Shown one piece after another: positions 1 through 6,374 of a stretch of 14,024 nucleotides of DNA. The stretch covers positions 1-14,024 of the forward strand of contig JAFGFV010000494.1 of the NCBI GenBank assembly GCA_016930895.1, given 5' to 3'. Position numbers and translations under genes: made by a program. The notes beneath the pieces were generated by a model. That model had not been told where the DNA came from. It was given only the letters and a program-made list of their open reading frames with translations, and searched no databases. This stretch comes from Spirochaetales bacterium. GTDB taxonomy: Bacteria; Spirochaetota; Spirochaetia; SZUA-6; DRHE01. The first letter of the stretch is position 1. The number at the start of each line of letters is the position of its first letter.

Positions 1-1356
1 GAGGGAAAGGACGCGGTCAACCACCTGAGCCGTCTGATCCTGGACTCCGTGGGACGCATGCGCCTGACCCAGCCAAACCTGTCGGTGCGCTACCACCGGG
101 GAATGAGCGAGGAGTTCCTGCTGGAGTGCATCCAGGTCATCGAAAAGGGCTTCGGCATGCCCGCCTTCAACAACGACGAGATCGTGGTGCCCGAGCTGAT
201 CCGCCTGGGGGTCGAGCCCGCGGATGCCTACGACTACTCGGCCATCGGATGCATCGAGATCGCCGTCCCGGGCAAGTGGGGCTATCGCCCCACCGGGATG
301 AGCTTCGTGAACTTTATGCGTGTGCTGATGGCCGCCCTGCGCAACGGCCGCGACGATCGTTCCGGCAAGACTTTCTGCCCCGGGACCGGTTCGCTTCCGG
401 AGTTCGAGAGCTTTGACCAGGTCATGGCCGCCTGGGAGAAGCAGGCCCGCTTCTACGCCCGCGCCTCGGTCATGATCGACACGGCGGTGGACACCGCCCT
501 GGAGGAGCTAGCCCCGGACATCCTGTGCTCCGCCCTGATCGACGACTGCATCCTCCGCGGCAAGACCCTCAAGGAGGGCGGGGCCAAGTACGACTTTATC
601 TCCGGGCTGCAGGTCGGTATCGCCAATCTCGGCAACTCCCTGGCGGCCATCAAGAAGCTGGTCTTCGAGGACAAGCGGGTCCAGGCCGAGGAGCTCTCCG
701 GCGCTTTGGACCGCAACTTCGAGGGCCCGGAGGACGAGAAGCTGCGGCAGATCCTGCTGAACCACGCGCCCAAGTACGGCAACGACGACGACTACGTGGA
801 CCTGCTGCTGCGGGAGGCCTACCTGCACTTTATCGACGAGCTGGGGCGCTACCACAACACCCGCTACGGGCGCGGTCCGATCGGCGGGCTGTACTACGCC
901 GGCACGTCCAGCATCTCGGCCAATGTCCCCTCGGGATCCGTGGTGGGCGCCACCCCGGACGGGCGCAGGGCGTTTACCCCGCTGGCCGAGGGCTGCTCCC
1001 CGACGGCGGGGACCGACGTCCGCGGCCCCACGGCGGTGTTCAAGTCCGTGGCCAAGCTTCCCACCGACAGGATCCTCGGGGGGGTGCTGCTCAACCAGAA
1101 GCTGTCCCCGGCGGCGATCCGGGAAGAGCGCGACAAGCGCAAGCTCGCCGCCATGCTGCGGACTTTTTTCGACGACCTGAAGGGCTGGCACGTGCAGTAC
1201 AACATCGTCTCCCGCGAAACCCTGCTCAAGGCCAAGGAGGAACCGGAAAGCTTCCGGGACCTGGTGGTGCGCGTGGCCGGCTACTCGGCCTTCTTCACCA
1301 GCCTCGCCCCGGACACCCAGGACGACATCATCGCCCGCACCGAGCACACCGTTTAG
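1..1356 (+). CDS. Glycyl radical enzyme (PFL/dehydratase superfamily), C-terminal part, 5' truncated by the window
   Basis: The reading frame is open from base 1, so this is the last ~451 codons of a protein that in this superfamily is usually about 780-850 residues. Two hallmarks are visible. The catalytic cysteine loop reads SAIGCIEIAVPGKWGY (Cys codon 250-252), and the glycyl radical motif reads VRVAGYSAFF (Gly codon 1279-1281), 25 residues from the C-terminus as expected and followed by a typical QDDIIARTEH tail. Pyruvate formate-lyase proper has two adjacent cysteines. Here there is one Cys followed by Ile-Glu, the arrangement of GRE dehydratases and lyases in which Glu assists C-O, C-N or C-S cleavage. 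The substrate cannot be read from sequence; a phosphorylated sugar or anhydrosugar is suggested by the kinase and glycosidase next door. The partner radical-SAM activase is not in the window. The protein is cytosolic and oxygen-sensitive by family. Product annotations such as formate acetyltransferase would be misleading here. Confidence 0.93.
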   Translation, partial: EGKDAVNHLSRLILDSVGRMRLTQPNLSVRYHRGMSEEFLLECIQVIEKGFGMPAFNNDEIVVPELIRLGVEPADAYDYSAIGCIEIAVPGKWGYRPTGMSFVNFMRVLMAALRNGRDDRSGKTFCPGTGSLPEFESFDQVMAAWEKQARFYARASVMIDTAVDTALEELAPDILCSALIDDCILRGKTLKEGGAKYDFISGLQVGIANLGNSLAAIKKLVFEDKRVQAEELSGALDRNFEGPEDEKLRQILLNHAPKYGNDDDYVDLLLREAYLHFIDELGRYHNTRYGRGPIGGLYYAGTSSISANVPSGSVVGATPDGRRAFTPLAEGCSPTAGTDVRGPTAVFKSVAKLPTDRILGGVLLNQKLSPAAIREERDKRKLAAMLRTFFDDLKGWHVQYNIVSRETLLKAKEEPESFRDLVVRVAGYSAFFTSLAPDTQDDIIARTEHTV

Positions 1357-1372
1357 GCGCTGGCAGGCGGTC

Positions 1373-2335
1373 ATGGCGAAGCTCCTGTGTGGGGTCGACC
1401 TGGGCGGCACCAAGCTCTCCGTGGGGCTGGTCGATGAGCAAGGCACGGTCCGCGATCGTCTCGTGGTCCACGATCACGTGCGCAAGAGCGAGGCGGAGCT
1501 GATCCTGCTGATCCGCGACATGATCCGCAGCCTCCTGGATCGCCATGCTCTGGACCAGAAGGAGCTGGCGGGCATAGGGGTCGGCTTTGCGGGCCACCTG
1601 CGCTACCGCGAAGGGGTAGTGATCACCACTTCCAACTTCCCGGCTTTCAAGCTCAAGGACTTTCCGATCCGCCAAGCGATCCAGGACCACTTCTCCATTC
1701 CCGTGCTGGTGGACAACGACGCCAACGCCCAGGGCTGGGCCGAGTTCCTGTTCGGCGCCGGCAGGCCCTACGACACGATGATCTTCCTGACCATCAGCAC
1801 CGGGATCGGCGCCGGTTTGGTCCTCGACCGCCATATCTACCGCGGCGTGACCGGGACCGCCGGAGAGTTCGGGCACACCATCGTCAATCCCCTGAGCGAC
1901 ATCCGCTGCGGCTGCGGCAACTACGGGTGCCTGATGTCCCACGCCAGCGGCCTGGCCCTGCCGCAGCTGGTCCGCAAGAAGCTGGAGGCCGGCGTTCCGA
2001 GCAAGCTGCACCTGGAGGCGGAACCCGAGATCACCGGCGAGCTCGTGGGCCGGGGCCTGGAGGCCGGGGACGAGGTGTGCCGCGCCGTGGTGCTCGAGTG
2101 CGCCGACTACATCGGCATCGGGGTGTACAACCTCTTCCAGATCTTCAACCCGCCGGTGATCGTGCTCGGCGGAGGTTTGGTCAACTGGGGAGAGCTGTAC
2201 CTCCAGCGCGTCAAGGACAAGTTCCGCGCGCTGGCCCGGGAGATGCTCTTCGACCCCATGGAAATCGCGGTGGCCAAGACCGGCCAGGACGCAGGGCTCA
2301 TCGGGGCGGCCGCCCTGCTGCTGGAGGAACCATGA
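1373..2335 (+). CDS. ROK-family sugar kinase with an altered sugar-binding signature
   Basis: A 320-residue cytosolic ATP-dependent sugar kinase of normal ROK length. The phosphate-binding DLGGTK is at residues 9-14, the catalytic base is Asp116 in VDNDANA, and Glu165 and His168 lie in GEFGH. The zinc-binding cysteines are C179, C181 and C186 in CGCGNYGC, and the C-terminal adenosine motif is VIVLGGGL. The usual ROK signature continues GCLE; here it is GCLM (Met188, codon 1934-1936), so a glutamate that contacts the sugar near C1/C2 in glucokinase-type members is missing. It starts 16 nt after the GRE stop, with a modest GCAGGCGG ribosome site, and its last codons overlap the next start (ATGA). 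ROK proteins can also be repressors, but there is no N-terminal helix-turn-helix here, so it is a kinase. The substrate is probably a hexose or hexose analogue feeding the upstream GRE. Confidence 0.93.
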   Translation: MAKLLCGVDLGGTKLSVGLVDEQGTVRDRLVVHDHVRKSEAELILLIRDMIRSLLDRHALDQKELAGIGVGFAGHLRYREGVVITTSNFPAFKLKDFPIRQAIQDHFSIPVLVDNDANAQGWAEFLFGAGRPYDTMIFLTISTGIGAGLVLDRHIYRGVTGTAGEFGHTIVNPLSDIRCGCGNYGCLMSHASGLALPQLVRKKLEAGVPSKLHLEAEPEITGELVGRGLEAGDEVCRAVVLECADYIGIGVYNLFQIFNPPVIVLGGGLVNWGELYLQRVKDKFRALAREMLFDPMEIAVAKTGQDAGLIGAAALLLEEP

Positions 2336-3075
2336 ACAGAAGACAGCGCAAGATCATCGACTGCCTGGGTGCCGACTCCATGACGCCGGTGAGCGAGCTG
2401 GCCGCCAAGTTGGGGGTTTCGGCCGTGACCATCCGGCAGGACCTCAACTACCTGGAGGCGGAAGGCTTTCTCAAGAGGGTCCACGGCGGCGCGGTGCTCC
2501 AGGACGCCGACGACATCTCCAAGCGGCTGATCATGAACTACGACCGGAAGCTGGCCATCGCGCGCAAGGCCGCCGGCTTCGTGAGCGACAACGACACCAT
2601 CCTCATCGAATCCGGTTCCACCAACGCCATCCTCGTGAAGGAGCTGGGACGCAAGGGCAACGCCAACATCATCACCACCAACGTGTTCATCGCCCGGGAG
2701 CTCAAGAAGAACGCCCAGGCCAACATCATCCTGCTCGGGGGGTACTATCAGCACGAAAGCGAAAGCCTCGTGGGGCAGCTGACCAAGCTGTGCCTCGAGC
2801 ACGTGAACTTCAGCAAGGCCTTCGTGGGCGTGGACGGGTACACCATCGACAGCGGCTTCACCAGCACCGACATGATGCGCGCGGAGATCTCCGCCCTGAT
2901 CGTGGAGAAGAGCCGGGAGGTGTTCGTGCTCACCGATTCCAGCAAGTTCGGCAAAGTGCAGCTGGCGAGCCTGTTCTATCCGAAAGACATCACCTGCCTG
3001 ATCACCGACGGCGGGATTCCGGAGCGGGAGAGAGGATACCTCGAGGAGCAGGGAGTGCAGGTGTGCATCGTGTGA
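2332..3075 (+). CDS. DeoR-family transcriptional regulator
   Basis: A 247-residue repressor of the DeoR/GlpR type. The N-terminal winged helix-turn-helix spans about residues 1-55, with recognition region VSAVTIRQDLNYLEAEG and the classic RVHGGAV wing at 49-55. The C-terminal DeoRC sensor domain, a sugar-phosphate-isomerase-like fold, carries the effector-site segments DTILIESGSTN (88-98) and the conserved lysine of TDSSKFG (201-207). I chose the ATG at 2332 because GGAGGA lies just upstream and it overlaps the kinase stop as ATGA, meaning translational coupling. An open extension further upstream is only the shadow of the kinase gene. By family it would bind a phosphorylated sugar and control this operon; here the likely inducer is the kinase product. 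Its operators are not in the window, since the cluster's own promoter lies to the left. Confidence 0.95.
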   Translation: MNRRQRKIIDCLGADSMTPVSELAAKLGVSAVTIRQDLNYLEAEGFLKRVHGGAVLQDADDISKRLIMNYDRKLAIARKAAGFVSDNDTILIESGSTNAILVKELGRKGNANIITTNVFIARELKKNAQANIILLGGYYQHESESLVGQLTKLCLEHVNFSKAFVGVDGYTIDSGFTSTDMMRAEISALIVEKSREVFVLTDSSKFGKVQLASLFYPKDITCLITDGGIPERERGYLEEQGVQVCIV

Positions 3076-3086
3076 GCGTCCATGTC

Positions 3087-3114
3087 GGGGGCCGCGGCAA
3101 GCCCGCGGACTCCC
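3087..3114 (+). terminator. GC-rich hairpin after the deoR gene (possible attenuator or terminator)
   Basis: A perfect 6-bp stem, CCGCGG (3092-3097) and CCGCGG (3103-3108), closes a 5-nt loop. It can be extended by GGGG (3087-3090) pairing with TCCC (3111-3114) across small bulges. It lies in the 100-nt gap between the regulator and the GH4 gene. No T-run follows, so an intrinsic terminator is doubtful; it may reduce read-through or stabilise one mRNA segment. Confidence 0.3.
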
Positions 3115-3175
3115 TGCCGGCGCCCTGCTTCACTTCGCCGAGCGCGCATGCTATCGTGAGGAAGGGAGAAGGACC

Positions 3176-4540
3176 ATGAGCACCAAGATCGTCCTGATCG
3201 GCGCAGGCAGCGCCATGTTCGGGCTGGGGTCGCTGGGCAACATCCTCAAGAGCCCCGCCCTTTCGGGGAGCACCGTCGTGCTCCACGACATCGACGCCCA
3301 GGCCCTGGGCAAGGTCGAACGGGTGGCCCGGCGCTACATCGACGAGAAGAAACTGAAAGTCGAGCTCCTGGTCACCACCTCCCGCCCCGAGGCGCTGCGG
3401 GGGGCGCAGTACTGCATCATCGCCATCGAGGTGGGTAACCGCTACGTCCTGTGGGAACAGGACTGGAAGATCCCCCTGCAGTACGGGATCCACCAGGTCT
3501 ACGGGGAAAACGGCGGGCCCGGCGGGCTGTTCCATGCCCTGCGGATCATCCCGCCGATCCTGGAGATCTGCGGCGACATCCTCGAGATCTGCCCCGAGGC
3601 CCTGGTGTTCAACCTCAGCAACCCCATGACCCGTATCTGCCTGGCCATCGCCCGGAAGTTTCCGGAGCTGCAGGTCATCGGGTTGTGCCACGAGGTCGTC
3701 TCCCTCATGGAGCACCTGCCCCAGATTCTCGACACCCCCTGGTCCAACCTGAGCGTCAAGGCGGGGGGGCTGAACCATTTCAGCGTGCTCCTGGAGGCGC
3801 TGTACCGTGACAGCGGCAAGGACGCGTATCCGGAAATCCGAGCCAAGGCTCCGGCCTATTTCGAGGCGCTGCCCGAGGGGTCATACGAGAACCTGGGCGC
3901 CACCAAGCAGATGCTGGAGGCCACCCGGGGAAGCCAGGAACGGCTGCCCTACCGCCGCGGCATCTGGCCCGAGCGCGAGCTGTTCAAGGTGATCCTGGAG
4001 AAGTTCGGCCTGCTGCCCATCACCACCGACAGCCACCTCGGCGAGTACGTCCAGTGGGCGCAGTCCAGCGTGGACCACAAGGGGATCCTGGACTTCTACA
4101 ACTTCTACAGGAAGTGGTGCCTCGAGCAGGTCCCGGAGACGAGAATCCATGGCACCCTCGAGATCGAGTACTGGCGCGACATCCCGATCATCGAGGGCAT
4201 CCTGACCGATTCTCACCAGGAGGAGATGGCCGTGAACGTCCCCAACCGGGGCTACATCGACAACCTGCCCGCCGACATGGTCGTCGAGGTGCCGGCCACG
4301 GTCGACCGCCATGGGGTGCACCCGGTCTCGCTCGGAAAGATCCCCAAGGGCTTCGCGGGACTGCTGAACAACCAGGTCGCCGTGAACGATCTGACGGTGG
4401 AGGCGGCGCTGCAGGGTTCCCGCGAGCTGGCGCTCCAGGCGCTGCTGGTGGATCCGGTCGTGGACAACGCCGCGGCGGCCGAACGCACCCTGGATGCCGT
4501 ACTGGAGTACCAGCAGGAGTACCTGGGCTACATCCGATAG
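3176..4540 (+). CDS. GH4 family NAD+/Mn2+-dependent glycoside hydrolase (alpha-galactosidase/glucosidase/galacturonidase type)
   Basis: A 454-residue protein, the usual GH4 length. It opens with a Rossmann NAD-binding segment, IVLIGAGSAMFG (residues 5-16), with the strand-2 acidic cluster HDID at 37-40. GPGGLFHALR (114-123) matches the segment that is GxGGIFRxLR in alpha-type GH4 enzymes. NLSNPMT (146-152) is followed by the metal ligands Cys171 in GLCHE and His201 in GGLNHF. These positions agree closely with the Cys and His that bind manganese in Thermotoga GH4 enzymes. GH4 enzymes oxidise C3 of the sugar with bound NAD, eliminate the aglycone and re-hydrate. The substrate varies within the family, including alpha-galactosides, alpha- and beta-glucosides (some 6-phosphorylated) and galacturonides, and cannot be fixed here. 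There is no signal peptide, so the glycoside must be imported. The start has a strong GAAGGGAGAAGG site. Confidence 0.93.
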   Translation: MSTKIVLIGAGSAMFGLGSLGNILKSPALSGSTVVLHDIDAQALGKVERVARRYIDEKKLKVELLVTTSRPEALRGAQYCIIAIEVGNRYVLWEQDWKIPLQYGIHQVYGENGGPGGLFHALRIIPPILEICGDILEICPEALVFNLSNPMTRICLAIARKFPELQVIGLCHEVVSLMEHLPQILDTPWSNLSVKAGGLNHFSVLLEALYRDSGKDAYPEIRAKAPAYFEALPEGSYENLGATKQMLEATRGSQERLPYRRGIWPERELFKVILEKFGLLPITTDSHLGEYVQWAQSSVDHKGILDFYNFYRKWCLEQVPETRIHGTLEIEYWRDIPIIEGILTDSHQEEMAVNVPNRGYIDNLPADMVVEVPATVDRHGVHPVSLGKIPKGFAGLLNNQVAVNDLTVEAALQGSRELALQALLVDPVVDNAAAAERTLDAVLEYQQEYLGYIR

Positions 4541-4552
4541 CGCATCCCGCCA

Positions 4553-5716
4553 ATGGAACCGACCTGGGTCATCACCGACACCGACGCATCCTTCCGCGCC
4601 GCGGACTTTCTGATTCCCGGGGACAAGCTGGGCCTACCCCCCGGCGCCTATTGCCGCAAGCTCACCCTTCGGGGAGGCCGCCAGGAGGGCGTAGAGGTCA
4701 TCGAGATCTCCAACGGAACTCTTTCCCTGCGGGTCTGCCCCACCCGCGGCATGGGCATCCTGGACGGGCGTCTGGGCAGCCATGCGCTGGGCTGGAGCTC
4801 GCCGGTGCGGGAGATCGTGCACCCCCAGTACATCCACCTCCTGGAAATGGGCGGCCGGGGCTGCCACTACGGCTTCAACGAGCTCCTGAACCGCTGCGGG
4901 ATCGAGTGGTCCGGCGCCATGGGCGAGGACGAAACCGTCGACAACATGGGGCGCCGCAGCCGCGTCTTCCTGCCGCTGCACGGCAAGGTCGGGTGGACCC
5001 CGGCCAGCCGGGTCTGCCTGCGGGTCCAGGGGGACGCGCTGGTCCTGGAGGGCGACGTCCCGGAGCAGATCCTCTTCGGGGTCAACTACCTGCTCCGCAC
5101 GCGGCTGGTCCTGAGCGCTTTCGCGGCCCGGTTCACCATCGAGGACACCCTGGTGAACCTCGGCGACGGCCCCGGCGAATACGAAATGCTCTACCACACC
5201 AACTTCGGGCCGCCGTTCCTGGAGAAGGGCAGCCGCTACCGCGGCAGCTACGACACAGTGGTGCCCCGCGACGAGGCGGCCGCCGCCGGGCTCGATGAGC
5301 TGTCCGTGTTCCCGGCCCCGACCCCCGGGTTCGTCGAGCAGGTGTTCCTGTTTCGGGCACACGCCGATGAGCAGGGCTTCGCCCACCAGCTGCTCGCCAA
5401 CGCGGCGGAGGACCTGGCCGTCCGGGTGAGCTTTCGGGCCGACACTCTCCCCTACGCGATCCTCTGGAAGCGCTGCGCGGCAGCCGGAGAAGGCTACGTC
5501 GTGGGCCTGAACCCCTGCTCGGACCTGCCCAACCCGCGCCGCCTGGAGCGCGAGCAAGGCCGGGTCGGCAGGATCGAGCCGGGAGCGGAGGTCGTCTTTG
5601 TCGAAGGCGTCGAGCTGTTCGAAGGCCGGGAGGCGGTGCAGGACGCGGCGGCCGCCCTGGAGTCCAGCCCCGGCGCCCGGCGAATCGCCGCGGCCGGGGA
5701 CTTCGCCGCTCTCTGA
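4553..5716 (+). CDS. DUF4432 family protein (aldose 1-epimerase/galactose mutarotase-like)
   Basis: A 387-residue protein of the DUF4432 family, which has the galactose-mutarotase sugar-binding beta-sandwich fold. Family landmarks are PTRGMGI (63-69), IVHPQYI (88-94), GFNELLNRCGIEWSGA (107-122), PLHGKVGWTPA (141-151), YHTNFGPP (214-221) and GLNPCSDLPN (318-327). His90, His143 and His215 are plausible catalytic or sugar-contact residues. Most members have no proven function; anomer interconversion or sugar isomerisation is the likely role. It lies 12 nt after the GH4 stop in the same reading frame. It has no clear Shine-Dalgarno sequence, so its translation probably depends on ribosomes terminating on GH4. 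The neighbours suggest it processes the sugar released by GH4 before the kinase acts. It is the last gene of this plus-strand cluster. Confidence 0.85.
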   Translation: MEPTWVITDTDASFRAADFLIPGDKLGLPPGAYCRKLTLRGGRQEGVEVIEISNGTLSLRVCPTRGMGILDGRLGSHALGWSSPVREIVHPQYIHLLEMGGRGCHYGFNELLNRCGIEWSGAMGEDETVDNMGRRSRVFLPLHGKVGWTPASRVCLRVQGDALVLEGDVPEQILFGVNYLLRTRLVLSAFAARFTIEDTLVNLGDGPGEYEMLYHTNFGPPFLEKGSRYRGSYDTVVPRDEAAAAGLDELSVFPAPTPGFVEQVFLFRAHADEQGFAHQLLANAAEDLAVRVSFRADTLPYAILWKRCAAAGEGYVVGLNPCSDLPNPRRLEREQGRVGRIEPGAEVVFVEGVELFEGREAVQDAAAALESSPGARRIAAAGDFAAL

Positions 5717-5751
5717 CCCCGGGGCGACCCCGGTGCGGGGCGCGCTGGGGA

Positions 5752-5769
5752 TGCGGGAGCCTACCCGCA
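5752..5769. terminator. Hairpin at the convergent junction (candidate bidirectional terminator)
   Basis: TGCGGG (5752-5757) and CCCGCA (5764-5769) form a perfect 6-bp stem around a 6-nt loop. It sits in the 55-nt gap where the plus-strand sugar cluster meets the minus-strand hydantoin operon, ending 2 nt from the CGGC stop codon. Position favours a shared terminator. There is no convincing T-run on either side, so confidence is low. Confidence 0.35.
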
Positions 5770-5771
5770 CC

Positions 5772-6233
5772 TCACTTCAGAAACCCTGGACGGGTGGAAT
5801 CGTAGCGAGCGCTGGCGTCGAGGTCATCCACGAGCGGCTGCAGATAACCCTCGAGATCCTTACCCCAGTCGCCGGCGCGCCGATGGGCTTCGATGTAGTT
5901 GGTGGGCATGGGATGGCTACCCACGACCACCGGAAGCCCGACATAGTCCTGGATGTACGTAACGAAGTCCTTCAGGTAAGGACAAGGGGGATACCCGGCA
6001 AGAAAGCACGAGGCAAGAACGATCTCTTCGGCGCCGTACTTCTTCATCTCTGCCGGCGCGCGCTCCAGTCGTTCACCGGGGCAGCCGCCGCAAGCGATGA
6101 AGCCGACAACCTCCAGCGGCTCGTTCTTGGGGTACTTCCGGAAGACGCCCGCGCGCTCGTGGATCGCCATGAAGCACTTGCCCCCGATACATGTTCTTTC
6201 CCGGTCACAGATGATGATTCCTACCTTGGCCAT
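5772..6233 (-). CDS. CGGC domain protein (putative metal-binding, function unknown)
   Basis: A 153-residue cytosolic protein carrying the CGGC domain in its first ~110 residues. It begins MAKVGIIICDRERTC, has IGGKC at 16-20, and the name-giving ACGGCPG at 47-53. It holds seven cysteines (C9, C15, C20, C48, C51, C76, C84), including ASCFLAGYPPCPY around 75-86. That density suggests metal or Fe-S binding or a redox role; no reaction is established for the family to my knowledge. The ATG is preceded by GGGAGAGG at a good distance. It is the last gene of the minus-strand operon, separated from the hydantoinase gene by 141 nt containing two hairpins, so it may be expressed at a different level. 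Whether it works in ureide metabolism or is a bystander cannot be told from this window. Confidence 0.82.
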   Translation of the reverse strand: MAKVGIIICDRERTCIGGKCFMAIHERAGVFRKYPKNEPLEVVGFIACGGCPGERLERAPAEMKKYGAEEIVLASCFLAGYPPCPYLKDFVTYIQDYVGLPVVVGSHPMPTNYIEAHRRAGDWGKDLEGYLQPLVDDLDASARYDSTRPGFLK

Positions 6234-6277
6234 TCGCCTCTCCCGACCGAATTGACATCGACCGTGCTCGATTGCTC

Positions 6278-6306
6278 CCGCTGCGCCGACGCCCGAATCG
6301 CAGCGG
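6278..6306. repeat. Inverted repeat, 8-bp stem, between the hydantoinase and CGGC genes
   Basis: CCGCTGCG (6278-6285) and CGCAGCGG (6299-6306) are perfect reverse complements with a 13-nt loop. It lies in the 5' leader side of the CGGC gene, just downstream (in transcription order) of a second, stronger hairpin. It could be an RNA structure or a protein-binding palindrome. Confidence 0.5.
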
Positions 6307-6324
6307 TAGGATAACCCTGTGATT

Positions 6325-6361
6325 CCCTGCTCTCTGCCCGAACGATGGACAGAGAGCAGGG
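6325..6361. repeat. Perfect 12-bp inverted repeat (stem-loop) downstream of the hydantoinase gene
   Basis: CCCTGCTCTCTG (6325-6336) and CAGAGAGCAGGG (6350-6361) pair perfectly across a 13-nt loop. On the minus strand it begins 13 nt after the hydantoinase stop, the position of a terminator or 3'-stabilising hairpin. No T-run follows in that direction (AATCACAGGG comes next), so full intrinsic termination is unlikely. Partial termination, or protection of the upstream mRNA before the CGGC gene, fits better. Confidence 0.6.
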
Positions 6362-6374
6362 TCCTTTGATCTAC

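Noticed and set aside
508..1446. Long open frames on the minus strand (508-1446) and in another plus frame (525-1502) across the GRE gene
   Set aside because: Translations are low-complexity, Gly/Arg/Ala/Val-rich shadows of a GC-rich gene whose own frame carries full GRE motifs.
3129..3157. TTCACT-17 nt-TATCGT as a promoter for the GH4 gene
   Set aside because: Both boxes match only 4 of 6, and the predicted start would fall inside the ribosome binding site.
5764..5773. The 10-mer CCCGCACCTC shared with 10977-10986, both next to TGCGG hairpins
   Set aside because: Too short in GC-rich sequence to claim a repeat family or insertion boundary.
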